Assembly (NCBI RefSeq): GCF_023017105.1 | Contig: NZ_JALKEV010000023.1 | Location: 1-51,798 of the forward strand | DNA from: Halalkalibacter sp. APA_J-10(15) | GTDB lineage: Bacteria; Bacillota; Bacilli; Bacillales; Bacillaceae_D | Direction of reading: 5' to 3' | DNA length: 51,798 nt | Shown: positions 16,714 through 25,405 of the stretch, piece by piece | Numbering within the stretch: position 1 is the stretch's first letter | Layout of the letters: each line of letters begins with the position of its first letter | Position numbers and translations under genes: made by a program | The notes under the pieces: generated by a model | Told to the model about the DNA's origin: nothing | Databases searched by the model: none | Seen by the model: the letters and a program-made list of their open reading frames with translations, nothing else

Positions 16714-17533
16714 CATGAAATATCCGTTAAGCCTAATTTTTGGTATCGTATTACTCTCTATTCTCGTACTTCTGATCATAGGAGCACCGTTATTTACTGT
16801 CCATGATCCATTGGAACAACAAGTTTTAGAACGTTTAGTAAAACCGAGCCTTGAACATCCATTGGGGACGGATCGCTTCGGGAGAGACATTCTGTCAAGA
16901 ACGTTATATGGTGGGAGAACGACGATTTTATTATCTCTACTTGCTCTTGGTTCCGCCGTCGTCATTGGTCTATTTGTGGGCTTGTTGGCGGGAATGTTTC
17001 ATCGTACGCTGATCGACACTTTGTTAATGCGTGTGATTGATGTGCTATTAGCTTTTCCTTTCATGGTGCTTGCCATTGTTATTGCAGCTCTTTTTGGTAC
17101 AAGTTTTATTCATCTTCTTGTGGCGGTTGTTTGTGTTTGGTGGGTTTCCTTTGCTCGTTTAACAAGAAGTGTCGTTTTAAAAGCAAAAAGTGATACATCG
17201 TTTGCTGCTGCAACGGTTCTAGGAGCAAAAAGTCATGTAATTATGGTACAAGAGTTGCTACCAAAGGCGTTGAGCCCTGTTCTTATTTTGGCCACTTTTG
17301 AGCTCAGCAGTCTGATTCTTTCCATTTCCGCCCTCTCTTTTTTAGGGTTAGGTTCTCAACCACCATCTCCTGAATGGGGGAGTATGCTAGCAGATGGCCG
17401 AGATCACTTTTTCCAAGCTCCACATATTTTGTTAGGCCCTGCTCTCTTTATTATCTTGACTGTTCTTGCTTTTAATTTAATTGGTGAAGGACTAAGAGAT
17501 TGGCTTGATCCTTATGAAATAACTAAATTTTAG
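16706..17533 (+). CDS. ABC permease, NikC/DppC/CntC class
   Basis: This 275-residue permease shows the family markers HPLGTDRFGRDILSR (about residues 52-66), an EAA-type loop around TVLGAKSHVIMVQELLPKAL, and the end FNLIGEGLRDWLDPY. It has about six membrane segments. ATG 16706 overlaps the preceding stop by eight bases; ATG 16715 is an alternative. It forms the heterodimeric channel with the permease at 15742. The next start is 12 bases after its stop. Confidence 0.9.
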   Translation: MGNMKYPLSLIFGIVLLSILVLLIIGAPLFTVHDPLEQQVLERLVKPSLEHPLGTDRFGRDILSRTLYGGRTTILLSLLALGSAVVIGLFVGLLAGMFHRTLIDTLLMRVIDVLLAFPFMVLAIVIAALFGTSFIHLLVAVVCVWWVSFARLTRSVVLKAKSDTSFAAATVLGAKSHVIMVQELLPKALSPVLILATFELSSLILSISALSFLGLGSQPPSPEWGSMLADGRDHFFQAPHILLGPALFIILTVLAFNLIGEGLRDWLDPYEITKF

Positions 17534-17544
17534 GAGGGGAGATA

Positions 17545-19152
17545 GTGACAAAAAGCACCAAAACGATTTTACAGGTGAATCAATTACACGTCAGATATCA
17601 GCAAAAACGTCAATCATTCTATGTTCTTCAAAACCTTACTTTTGACATAAAAGAGGGTGAAATTGTGACGTTGCTAGGCGAAAGTGGTTCTGGTAAATCG
17701 ACGCTTGCAAAAGCTTTAACTGGGTTGCTTCCTCCTTCTGCTTATATCGATAACGGTACGTTGCAAATCGGTTCTTCGTTAAATATAGATCTTCGTCGTT
17801 CAGACATGGGATGGAACAACATTAGAGGTAAGGAAATCGGGATGATCTTTCAAGATGCACAGCAAGCCCTTAACCCTGTGTTAACTATTAGAGAACACTT
17901 TCGAGAATTGCTCCTCTATCATCAATTGGCGTCACCTGATGAAGTGATCACTGTCAGTACAAATTTACTAAACAAGCTTAATTTCACTCATGTACCAGAC
18001 ATTTTAAATTCGTATCCTCATGAGCTTAGTGGAGGAATGTGTCAGAGGATTTGTATTGCCCTCACTCTATGTCTCAAGCCAAAGGTTATGATCGCCGATG
18101 AACCGACATCGGCACTCGATACCGTGAATCAAAAGGAAGTCCTTCATTTACTTAAAAAAATGCAAGAAGAGTGGGGATTATCCGTTTTATTCATTACACA
18201 CGATATTGCGGCGGCGAATGCCATCAGCCATCAAGTCATCGTTCTAAATAAAGGGGTGATTGTAGAAAAAGGTGATAGTAAGATGGTGTTGAATCATCCT
18301 CAATCACTTTATACGCGCCAATTACTCTCAGCTCGTTCTTTAATAGCTAATCATCATGGGAAATTCGAACGTTTGAAAAAGAGAGATCCTATTTTGGAAA
18401 TCAAAGAAGTAGACAAGTCGTTTGATCAAAAGACACCTGTTTTAAGCAATGTAAACCTTACCTTACATCGCCATGAAATTTTAGGTATTTTAGGTCAAAG
18501 TGGTTGTGGGAAATCAACGTTAGCTAAATGTATTACAGGTTTAGAAAAAACGAATCAGGGTCAAATTTTATACAATGGAACAGACATTTGTCGACTGAAA
18601 GGGAAGGCAAAACGTGAAGTGTGTAAACATATTCAACTTGTCTTTCAAGATGCTAGAGCAAGCCTTAATCCAGGTCGAACAGCTTTACAGTTAGTACAGG
18701 AACCTCTTCGGTACTTTCATATTTGGAAAAGAAAGGAACGAGAGGATCTTGCAACATTTTACCTTAACCAAGTAGGTATTAGTGATGAAACACAAAATAG
18801 AAGACCCCCACAGCTCAGTACTGGTCAGTGCCAACGAGTCGCAATAGCACGAGCTCTCATACTCAAGCCAGACATTCTCATATGTGATGAGGCTGTATCC
18901 GCATTGGATATGACCGTCCAATCTCAAATATTATCCCTATTACAGCGTTTGCATAGCCAGTTTGGATTCTCCATTTTGATGATCTCACACGACATTCAAG
19001 TGCTACGGTATTTTTGTCATACTATTGCTGTGTTGCAAGATGGCCAATTTTCCAAAGTAAGTCCGGCAAATAGTTTAGCAGTTGAAAGTGAGCAATCGTC
19101 TACGCAACGATTGCTAAGCAGTGCATACGATTTGGAAGAAAGTTTAAAATGA
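17545..19152 (+). CDS. Fused two-domain ABC ATPase (DppD-DppF / CntD-CntF type)
   Basis: This 535-residue cytoplasmic protein carries two complete nucleotide-binding domains. NBD1 has Walker A GESGSGKST near residue 45, signature LSGGMCQR near 160 and Walker B ADEPTSALD near 183. NBD2 has GQSGCGKST near 314, signature LSTGQCQR near 424 and CDEAVSALD near 447. In most operons of this class the two ATPases are separate genes, so this is a fusion that keeps both sites apparently intact. GTG 17545 follows GGAGGGGA. The stop TGA overlaps the next possible ATG. Confidence 0.92.
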   Translation: MTKSTKTILQVNQLHVRYQQKRQSFYVLQNLTFDIKEGEIVTLLGESGSGKSTLAKALTGLLPPSAYIDNGTLQIGSSLNIDLRRSDMGWNNIRGKEIGMIFQDAQQALNPVLTIREHFRELLLYHQLASPDEVITVSTNLLNKLNFTHVPDILNSYPHELSGGMCQRICIALTLCLKPKVMIADEPTSALDTVNQKEVLHLLKKMQEEWGLSVLFITHDIAAANAISHQVIVLNKGVIVEKGDSKMVLNHPQSLYTRQLLSARSLIANHHGKFERLKKRDPILEIKEVDKSFDQKTPVLSNVNLTLHRHEILGILGQSGCGKSTLAKCITGLEKTNQGQILYNGTDICRLKGKAKREVCKHIQLVFQDARASLNPGRTALQLVQEPLRYFHIWKRKEREDLATFYLNQVGISDETQNRRPPQLSTGQCQRVAIARALILKPDILICDEAVSALDMTVQSQILSLLQRLHSQFGFSILMISHDIQVLRYFCHTIAVLQDGQFSKVSPANSLAVESEQSSTQRLLSSAYDLEESLK

Positions 19153-19169
19153 TAGGGGAGGAAAGGGAA

Positions 19170-20270
19170 ATGTTTCCTACTATTTTGGATACAATCGGTA
19201 ACACGCCAATTATTAGAATCGCTAATCTTAATCAACCGGATGAGGGACAAGTGCTGTTTAAATATGAGCGGTTTAATCCTGGAGGAAGTATTAAAGATCG
19301 ATCTGCTATTTTTATGATTGAAGAAGCGGAAAAAAGGGGTTTATTAAAGCCAGGTGGGACCGTCATTGAATCATCTAGTGGAAACTTTGGAATTTCTCTA
19401 GCCATGATTGGTGCAGCGAAAGGTTATCGTGTAATCGCCATAGTCGACCCTAAAACAACAAGTTCGAACTTAGCCCTTTTGAAAAGTTTTGGAGCAGAAG
19501 TCATTGTTGTTAACGAAAAAGATGATTGTGGTAGTTATCATAAAACGAGAATTCTCCTTGCGAACAAACTCGCCAAGGAGATTAAAGATTCTTATCGTCC
19601 AGATCAATGTTTCAATCTTTTAAATCGTGAGGCTCATTATCAAAACACGGCACGTGAAATGATTGAACAGTGTGGAGGGAAGTTGACGACTTTTATTACA
19701 GCCGTTAGTACGGGAGGCCAGTTAGGTGGAATCTCAAAGTATCTCAAATCATTTTTACCTGAAGTACAAATTATCGGAGTCGATGCTATGGGGTCCATTA
19801 TTTTTGGAGGGGAGCCTCATTCATATCGGATTCCTGGTGTAGGCCTTGGCTGGACACCTCATAATCTAAATTTGCAACATATAGATTGTGCCTATAAAAT
19901 CCCCGATGAACAGGCTTTCCTCACCGCTCGAGCCTTTGCACGTTATGAGGGTATCCTAATGGGGCCTTCAAGTGGGGCATGTGCACTTGTTGCACTGAAA
20001 GTTGCTCAAAATCTTTCAGCGGAGGGCAGAGTTGTTTGTATGATTTCGGATGGTGGAGATCGATATATTCAAACGTTATTTAATGATGAATGGATGAAAG
20101 AGCAAGGGTTTTCCTTACAGGTTGATATTGGAACGATTCGTTTAATGGCAAAGCAGCTGCAACCGCTCAAGGTTTCAGTGCCTGATAATGACAATATGGG
20201 TTTAGATTTAATGAAATATTTAAACGTTCCAACGACCACGTTGCAGATGAATGAAGAGCTTGGTCAATAA
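19170..20270 (+). CDS. SbnA-like PLP-dependent synthase (cysteine synthase superfamily)
   Basis: This 366-residue fold-type II PLP enzyme has the Schiff-base lysine in NPGGSIKDR (about residue 39), the substrate loop SSSGNFG near 67-73, and VDPK, VDAMGSIIFGG, and DGGDRYIQTLFNDEW blocks that recall SbnA more than CysK. SbnA joins O-phosphoserine to glutamate to make a diaminopropionate precursor. No SbnB-type dehydrogenase is in the window, so the adduct itself may be the chelating unit. A roughly 60-residue tail follows the catalytic core. ATG 19170 is set by GGGGAGG; the ATG at 19149 overlaps the previous stop. It is the last gene of the operon. Confidence 0.85.
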   Translation: MFPTILDTIGNTPIIRIANLNQPDEGQVLFKYERFNPGGSIKDRSAIFMIEEAEKRGLLKPGGTVIESSSGNFGISLAMIGAAKGYRVIAIVDPKTTSSNLALLKSFGAEVIVVNEKDDCGSYHKTRILLANKLAKEIKDSYRPDQCFNLLNREAHYQNTAREMIEQCGGKLTTFITAVSTGGQLGGISKYLKSFLPEVQIIGVDAMGSIIFGGEPHSYRIPGVGLGWTPHNLNLQHIDCAYKIPDEQAFLTARAFARYEGILMGPSSGACALVALKVAQNLSAEGRVVCMISDGGDRYIQTLFNDEWMKEQGFSLQVDIGTIRLMAKQLQPLKVSVPDNDNMGLDLMKYLNVPTTTLQMNEELGQ

Positions 20271-20297
20271 AGTCATTGTTATAATCGAATACGAATA

Positions 20298-20331
20298 ACA
20301 ACGCACAGGTATTGACTTCTCTGTGCGTTGT
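20298..20331 (+). terminator. Hairpin ending the metallophore-type operon
   Basis: ACAACGCACAG (20298-20308) pairs perfectly with CTGTGCGTTGT (20321-20331) around a 12-base loop. There is no long T run after it, so termination is probable rather than certain. No other gene is visible before 20535. Confidence 0.6.
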
Positions 20332-20534
20332 ATGCTTTATAAATCTGTATTTTAAAACGGATCGTAAAAACGTTACTGGCTTTGGCGGGTGATGGAGGAA
20401 ATCTAACAAACGAACAAGCTAATTGAATAGAAGTGAAGTCTAAGAATGAAAGGAAATGTTTTTAGCAATTGAGAAGAAGTCGCTAGCTCTTGTGTGTGAT
20501 ATGCTAAAGAAAATATAAGAAGGGAGAAGATGAT

Positions 20535-21347
20535 ATGAAACAAACGCAAAATCATCTTCAATTACCAAATGTCGTATCACGAGACGAATGGCTTGTGGCT
20601 CGTAAGGAATTACTGGACAAAGAGAAGGAATTTACTAGAGCACGAGATGCGTTGAATGCCGAGCGCCGTAGAATGTCAATGGTTGAGCTTACTAAGGACT
20701 ATGTCTTAGAAGGTCCGAACGGTAAGGTCGGTCTACTTGATTTGTTTGAAGGACGTCCTCAACTTATCGTGCATCACTTTATGTTTGATCCTGATTGGGA
20801 AGCAGGTTGTCCGGCTTGCTCATTAGCTGCGGATAACATCGGCCATCTTGCCCACCTGCATGCACGAAACACGTCACTGGCACTCATATCACGTGCTCCA
20901 TTTCCAAAGCTTCAACGTTACAAGGAACGGATGGGTTGGAACATTCCTTGGTACTCGTCCTTCGAAAGTGACTTTAACTATGACTTTCATGTTACGTTGG
21001 ACGAATCGGTTGCTCCGATCGAATATAACTATTTGACCAAGGACGAGCTTATTCAGAAGGGTGTTCCCATTGATTCTGGACAGTCAATGGAAGTGCCTGG
21101 TGTGAGTGCTTTTCTTCGTGATGGCCAAAAGGTTTATCACACATATACGACATACGCCCGTGGAACGGACCTAATAATTGGCACCTTCAACTACCTAGAT
21201 TTAACAGCTCTTGGAAGACAGGAGGACTGGGAACAGCCACCTGGACGAAGTGACGGCAATGGCAAGACATGGCTTCGTCGTCATGATGAATATGAACACT
21301 CTATAGCTTCAAATGCCTGTTGTAATTCAGGAAAGGATAGCTTGTAA
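20535..21347 (+). CDS. DUF899 thioredoxin-fold protein
   Basis: This 270-residue protein matches the DUF899 family: DEWLVARKELLDKEKEFTR near the start, a long central WEAGCPACSLAAD with a CPAC thioredoxin-like pair near residue 97, and WNIPWYSSFESDFNYDFHVT. The fold resembles thioredoxin/AhpC proteins, but no reaction is established. A typical Shine-Dalgarno site precedes ATG 20535. Its last codons (21341-21347) are part of a 25-base sequence found exactly again at 30425-30449. The Old Yellow Enzyme gene follows on the same strand. Confidence 0.85.
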   Translation: MKQTQNHLQLPNVVSRDEWLVARKELLDKEKEFTRARDALNAERRRMSMVELTKDYVLEGPNGKVGLLDLFEGRPQLIVHHFMFDPDWEAGCPACSLAADNIGHLAHLHARNTSLALISRAPFPKLQRYKERMGWNIPWYSSFESDFNYDFHVTLDESVAPIEYNYLTKDELIQKGVPIDSGQSMEVPGVSAFLRDGQKVYHTYTTYARGTDLIIGTFNYLDLTALGRQEDWEQPPGRSDGNGKTWLRRHDEYEHSIASNACCNSGKDSL

Positions 21348-21365
21348 TCAAGGTTGTTAAACAAT
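21341..21365 (+). repeat. 25-base exact repeat, copy at DUF899 3' end
   Basis: The segment starts CTTGTAATCAAGG, includes the DUF899 stop codon and matches 30425-30449 at all 25 positions. Confidence 0.75.
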
Positions 21366-21570
21366 TCCAATTAGTAGTAGCAAATAGATGTTCCGATCAT
21401 TAGGGGCTCTAATACGTGCAAAAAATAGGACATAGTAAGAAATTATTTGATGGAATCAAAATCCAACACAAAATAAACTATCTTGGATTAAGCGAGGTTA
21501 CAAGCCGTTGAATAGGCTAACGGATTGTAACACCGCCCACTGCTCGGGTCATGCAAAGGAGGAACATTTA

Positions 21571-22683
21571 ATGCAAAACAATGAACATTCCATGGAACAG
21601 TTGTTTCAACCAATACAGATTCGTAACTTATCTCTTCGTAATCGTACTGTTATGGCACCAATGACAAGGGGGTTTTCTCCTGAAGGAGTACCTAATTCCG
21701 AAGTTGCTGCCTATTATCGGCGTCGTGCTGAAAACCAAGTAGGTTTAATTATAACGGAAGGGACAGCGATTAATCACCCTTCTGCGGTATCTGGAGCAAG
21801 TATACCGACCATCCATGGAAAAGCAGCATTAAACGGCTGGTCACAAGTCGTTAAAGAGGTTCATGAAGCCGGAGGGAAAATCATCGCACAACTTTGGCAT
21901 GTTGGAATGGCACGAAAAATCGGAGACTTGCCTAATTCTGAAGCATTACCCATTGGTCCATCAGGTCTTAGTTTGGATGGTGAAAAGGTCACTGATCCTA
22001 TGACAACAGAGGAAATTGATGATGTAATTGAGGCTTATGCTAATGCAGCAGCAGATGCGAAGCGTATCGGCTTTGATGGCATTGAAATTCATGGAGCTCA
22101 TGGCTATTTGATTGATCAATTTTTTTGGAAGAAAACGAATAAAAGAACCGATCGTTATGGTGGAGATATCGTTGGACGTACTCGCTTTGCCGTTGAAATC
22201 GTTGAGGCATGTCGACAGGCGGTAGGAGTGGATTTTTCGATTGTGTTTCGTTTTTCACAATGGAAGATGAATAATTATAAAGCAAAACTTGCGGAAACTT
22301 CTGATCAGCTTGAAAGCTTTTTGATTCCTTTGGCAGAAGCAGGCGTAGATGTCTTTCATTGCTCAACACGTCATTTTTGGGAACCGGAATTTGAAGGGTC
22401 TGCCCTCAATTTAGCTGGCTGGACGAAGAGAATAACAGGTAAACCTACCATCACTGTCGGATCAGTCGGTCTCGATGGAGCATTCGTCAGCAATAATGGT
22501 ATGGAAAATGCTAATACTTCCAATTTAGACAGATTGATTGAAAGGTTTGAAAATGAAGAGTTTGATCTAATAGCTATAGGTCGATCGCTTTTAATTGATC
22601 CTGCATGGGTAGTAAAAATACGTGAAAATCAAAAGGAGGAGCTAATTCCTTTTAATAAAGAGGCACTCCGAACATTATATTAA
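21571..22683 (+). CDS. Old Yellow Enzyme-family NADH:flavin oxidoreductase
   Basis: This 370-residue FMN TIM-barrel ene-reductase has FQPIQIRNLSLRNR at the start (FMN), an active-site His/Asn block at FDGIEIHGAHGYLIDQFFW (about residues 169-187), RTDRYGG near 194 and the phosphate loop region ending DLIAIGRSLLIDPAWV. It would reduce activated C=C bonds or nitro groups with NAD(P)H. The frame is open from 21508, but AAAGGAGG before ATG 21571 fixes the start. It is probably cotranscribed with DUF899, consistent with electrophile stress. Confidence 0.9.
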   Translation: MQNNEHSMEQLFQPIQIRNLSLRNRTVMAPMTRGFSPEGVPNSEVAAYYRRRAENQVGLIITEGTAINHPSAVSGASIPTIHGKAALNGWSQVVKEVHEAGGKIIAQLWHVGMARKIGDLPNSEALPIGPSGLSLDGEKVTDPMTTEEIDDVIEAYANAAADAKRIGFDGIEIHGAHGYLIDQFFWKKTNKRTDRYGGDIVGRTRFAVEIVEACRQAVGVDFSIVFRFSQWKMNNYKAKLAETSDQLESFLIPLAEAGVDVFHCSTRHFWEPEFEGSALNLAGWTKRITGKPTITVGSVGLDGAFVSNNGMENANTSNLDRLIERFENEEFDLIAIGRSLLIDPAWVVKIRENQKEELIPFNKEALRTLY

Positions 22684-22751
22684 TTCAAGGGTACAGCAAG
22701 ATTCGGGATTTCAGAGGTCGCTATGGAAAACAAAGCATTGCACACCGTTTC

Positions 22752-22779
22752 CCCCTTTAGATAGGATTATCTAAAGGGG
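22752..22779. terminator. Hairpin after the Old Yellow Enzyme gene
   Basis: CCCCTTTAGAT (22752-22762) pairs with ATCTAAAGGGG (22769-22779). Similar CCCCTTT..TCTAAAGGGG hairpins occur near 35797 and 40374, so this looks like a recurrent terminator form. The T run is weak. Confidence 0.5.
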
Positions 22780-22834
22780 CGTTCCGTGTTTCTATTCAGA
22801 GAATCATTGTATTTAGTTTACGAATGATCGTTTC

Positions 22835-23551
22835 CTATTCTAATTTATCATGGTTCAACTGCTGCATATGTGTAATATATTCTCCGCTATAAGAGCCGCC
22901 TCCACCGTTACGAAACGTATAATCAAGGTTTATCGCTTCTCGGATACCATTGTAAGCCTGCCATTCGAATTGATAGTAATGGCTAGTAGGCAAGAACTCT
23001 GAATCAGACGGGTTTAGATCGAATGAACGGATGATTCCCTCCCACTTTTCTGGTAGTTCAACAAATCCGAAGCTTTCATTCTCTACCTCTATCGTATGTT
23101 TCACTTGTATTCTTGGCATATATACCTCTAATGGGTTCTCACTATTGGCATTGGCTACCGTGTAGCTTCGCTCAGATGTCAAATAGAAGTCCCATTCATG
23201 AATCTCATCACGAGGGTGGACATTCCAATAGATATAGGAGTTTCCATTATTGGTCACGATTTGAGGATCAGAGGCAGTACTCGTCCCTACACTTTGCCAT
23301 TTTCCGAATCTCCATACCCAAATACTTGAACTATACGAATTCTCCGTTGATAAAAATGGGACAAAGTAGGTTTTTTCATCTAGCTGGACAATGTCTAGAA
23401 TTTCTTCGTCTAGTGTTCCATGCGTTATCTCTTCTAGGAGCTCTTCTTCTGTATAAAAGTCGTTTGGGATCATGAATCGATAAAAAGCATAAGTGCTTAC
23501 CGTGATAAGTCCAAAGGTGATAAATAGAAGGACGATCGTCTTTTTACTCAT
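22835..23551 (-). CDS. Membrane-anchored protein of unknown function
   Basis: This 238-residue protein has an N-terminal membrane anchor at residues about 5-23 and then a soluble extracellular part rich in aromatic residues (WVWRFGKW, YIYWNVHP, YYQFEWQAYNG) and a glycine run near 217-221. I do not recognise the family. It overlaps the upstream gene by four bases (ATGA), so the two are translationally coupled and probably work together at the membrane. Confidence 0.7.
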   Translation of the reverse strand: MSKKTIVLLFITFGLITVSTYAFYRFMIPNDFYTEEELLEEITHGTLDEEILDIVQLDEKTYFVPFLSTENSYSSSIWVWRFGKWQSVGTSTASDPQIVTNNGNSYIYWNVHPRDEIHEWDFYLTSERSYTVANANSENPLEVYMPRIQVKHTIEVENESFGFVELPEKWEGIIRSFDLNPSDSEFLPTSHYYQFEWQAYNGIREAINLDYTFRNGGGGSYSGEYITHMQQLNHDKLE

Positions 23552-24294
23552 TCTTCATTCCCCCTTTCTTCTAGGAAGGAAGCCGTGTCAGAGCGAAAGT
23601 AGTATTGGTGATCTTTTGTGGTAATAAGTAAACCTTTTCCATCCGATTCCACATAAATTCGAACTTCTTTTCCTGCTTGTGCCCCCACACCCGTTAACAG
23701 ATACGGAAACTTTTCTTGTACGCTCTCTGGATTGATGTACTCTTCGGACGGCCGCTTTTGCTCCCTAATATCTTCATACCACTGTACGGCGTCCAAATGT
23801 TCACGCTCGAAGGAAAATAAGGATTCTTCAAGCTGTGTAACGTTCATGCCCACTTCTTGACCTGATGGATGTATAGATAACAATTCGGCTTCCGATAGAT
23901 CAGCAAGATATGTTTTCACGTCATCTATCGGATAAAGCACACCTGTTAATAAGATAGCGAGTATAGCCGTTCCCAAAAAGATATAGTTCCCAAAAAAGCC
24001 GATCCACGCATACTTTCGATAAGCTTCCCAGCGCTTTTTTCCCTGTAGCACGCCATATAAAATCAAGACCCCAAGAGGAAGGATCGCTATAGAGAATAGC
24101 TCGGAGAATAAAGTAAGATTAATAGAAAAAGAAAAAAGCCCAATTAATACAGCTATTATTATTTTCCATAGCTTTGGTCGTTCATCACTATTTTGTGTAT
24201 TGTAGGTGCCTCTTATTAGAACGGCAAGGATCACCCACGCAAGAATGGTACTTGCTACCCCAATCATATTCATCTCAAAGTTCCAATTAATCAC
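23548..24294 (-). CDS. Multi-pass membrane protein of unknown function
   Basis: This 248-residue protein has four or five hydrophobic segments in the first 130 residues and then a soluble C-terminal domain of about 115 residues (from PIDDVKTY on) with a YFRSDTASFLEE end. The family was not recognised. The GTG at 24294 is taken as start; ATG 24273 is an alternative. It is the first of a two-gene operon with the anchored protein at 22835. Nothing codes from 24295 to the operator at 24539. Confidence 0.7.
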   Translation of the reverse strand: MINWNFEMNMIGVASTILAWVILAVLIRGTYNTQNSDERPKLWKIIIAVLIGLFSFSINLTLFSELFSIAILPLGVLILYGVLQGKKRWEAYRKYAWIGFFGNYIFLGTAILAILLTGVLYPIDDVKTYLADLSEAELLSIHPSGQEVGMNVTQLEESLFSFEREHLDAVQWYEDIREQKRPSEEYINPESVQEKFPYLLTGVGAQAGKEVRIYVESDGKGLLITTKDHQYYFRSDTASFLEERGNEE

Positions 24295-24538
24295 TAATCA
24301 TTACACCCCAATTGTTATATGAAATCTTACTATTATTCTACTTCATTATATCAGTTATGTTTATTTACATATTTAAAATTTAACCGAAAATGAATAGGTT
24401 TTCAAAATTGTGTAAAGGCTCTATTACGGTCACACTTTTCTGGAGACGGAGATGACAGTACAAAATTAATTACTTATTGATCTTAAGGGGGTTCGTCAGT
24501 AAGTGTTGATAATCGAGAGTGGTAGACTTATACTTTTA

Positions 24539-24555
24539 ATTGAACAAAGGTCAAT
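24539..24555. promoter_or_regulatory. Candidate TetR operator, copy 1 (ATTGAAC-N3-GGTCAAT)
   Basis: ATTGAAC-AAA-GGTCAAT is an imperfect palindrome. Its reverse form recurs at 24967-24983. It lies directly before the tetR relic, where an autoregulatory site would be expected. Confidence 0.5.
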
Positions 24556-24576
24556 TAAATTGGAGCGGTTGAATAA

Positions 24577-24958
24577 GCGGAATTGTTTTACAGTTTAGTT
24601 GAGGGAGATTTTGGAATCTTTAATAAAACGTTGGATACATTTATAAAAGTGAATATGGAAATTGAAATTAAACTGAAGAGGATTTTGTTAAGCTATATTG
24701 AATTTGATATCAAACACCCAAACCATTATTAAATTATGTTCCTGTTACAAGATGATGACTGATAAAGCGAACTTCGATAAGAACCAAACTTGACATATGG
24801 CACTGTGTCGAAGTAAAGTGACCCCGATGATTATTTGGTCATTGTTCTTGTCTTTACACGGTTTTGTTGTACATTACTGTGGACAACCTGAACAAACATA
24901 TGATGATGTGAAAGGAATAGCAGATTCACATGTCAGGTTTTTGGTGAAGGGGCTGTAG
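24577..24958 (+). pseudogene. Decayed tetR gene (C-terminal half only)
   Basis: Reading from 24577 gives AELFYSLVEGDFGIFN and later YIEFDIKHPNHY, which is typical of the TetR effector domain, then a TAA where a lysine codon is expected. After a frame change, IIWSLFLSLHGFVVHYC and HVRFLVKGL end at TAG 24958, again a TetR C-terminus. The DNA-binding helix-turn-helix is missing. So the gene has an N-terminal deletion, a nonsense codon and at least one frameshift. The matching operators on both sides and the intact DUF4260 gene downstream show what it used to control. Confidence 0.75.
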
Positions 24959-24966
24959 TAAATTTA

Positions 24967-24983
24967 ATTGACCGATGTTCAAT
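24967..24983. promoter_or_regulatory. Candidate TetR operator, copy 2, before DUF4260
   Basis: ATTGACC-GAT-GTTCAAT is the reverse-orientation match of 24539-24555. It lies just upstream of the DUF4260 ribosome binding site. Confidence 0.5.
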
Positions 24984-25000
24984 AAAAGGGAGGATATCAA

Positions 25001-25354
25001 ATGAAAAGTGCGATGATTTTACGAATTGAGGGGATTATGGCTCTAGTGTTGAGTGTTTATTTTTACTTTGTCATTCTACAATTTAGTTGGATTGTGTTTG
25101 TCATCTTCTTATTAGCACCTGATTTATCAATGATTGGTTATTTGAAAAATAACAAGGTTGGATCGGTGTGGTACAACCTATTCCATACCTATAGTATACC
25201 AATGTTAATCATAATCTGTAGTGTGCTGATGGATAGTCATATTTTATTAATGATAAGTTTGATTTGGGTTGCTCATATTGGAATGGATAGAATGTTTGGT
25301 TATGGATTGAAGTATCCGACAAAGTTTCAAGATACTCATTTGGATCGTCTCTGA
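25001..25354 (+). CDS. DUF4260 membrane protein
   Basis: This 117-residue protein has three or four membrane helices. LLAPDLSMIGYL, LFHTYSIP and the end HIGMDRMFGYGLKYPTKFQDTHL are the conserved blocks of DUF4260. The biochemical role is unknown; the family often sits next to TetR regulators. Here the neighbouring tetR is broken, so the gene may be constitutively expressed. GGGAGGATATC precedes ATG 25001. Confidence 0.85.
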   Translation: MKSAMILRIEGIMALVLSVYFYFVILQFSWIVFVIFLLAPDLSMIGYLKNNKVGSVWYNLFHTYSIPMLIIICSVLMDSHILLMISLIWVAHIGMDRMFGYGLKYPTKFQDTHLDRL

Positions 25355-25370
25355 GCTTGTAGGTTAAATA

Positions 25371-25405
25371 GACTCCCTTGTTATCTAAGTATCATAAAGG
25401 GAGTC
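25371..25405. terminator. Hairpin after DUF4260
   Basis: GACTCCCTT (25371-25379) pairs with AAGGGAGTC (25397-25405). No clear T run follows. The rest of the gap to 25697 holds a second hairpin near 25611-25645 (GCTCTGAAATTCC with GGAATCTCAGAG) and a short frame with VAIDFSKN, possibly an eroded transposase start but too weak to call. Confidence 0.5.
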
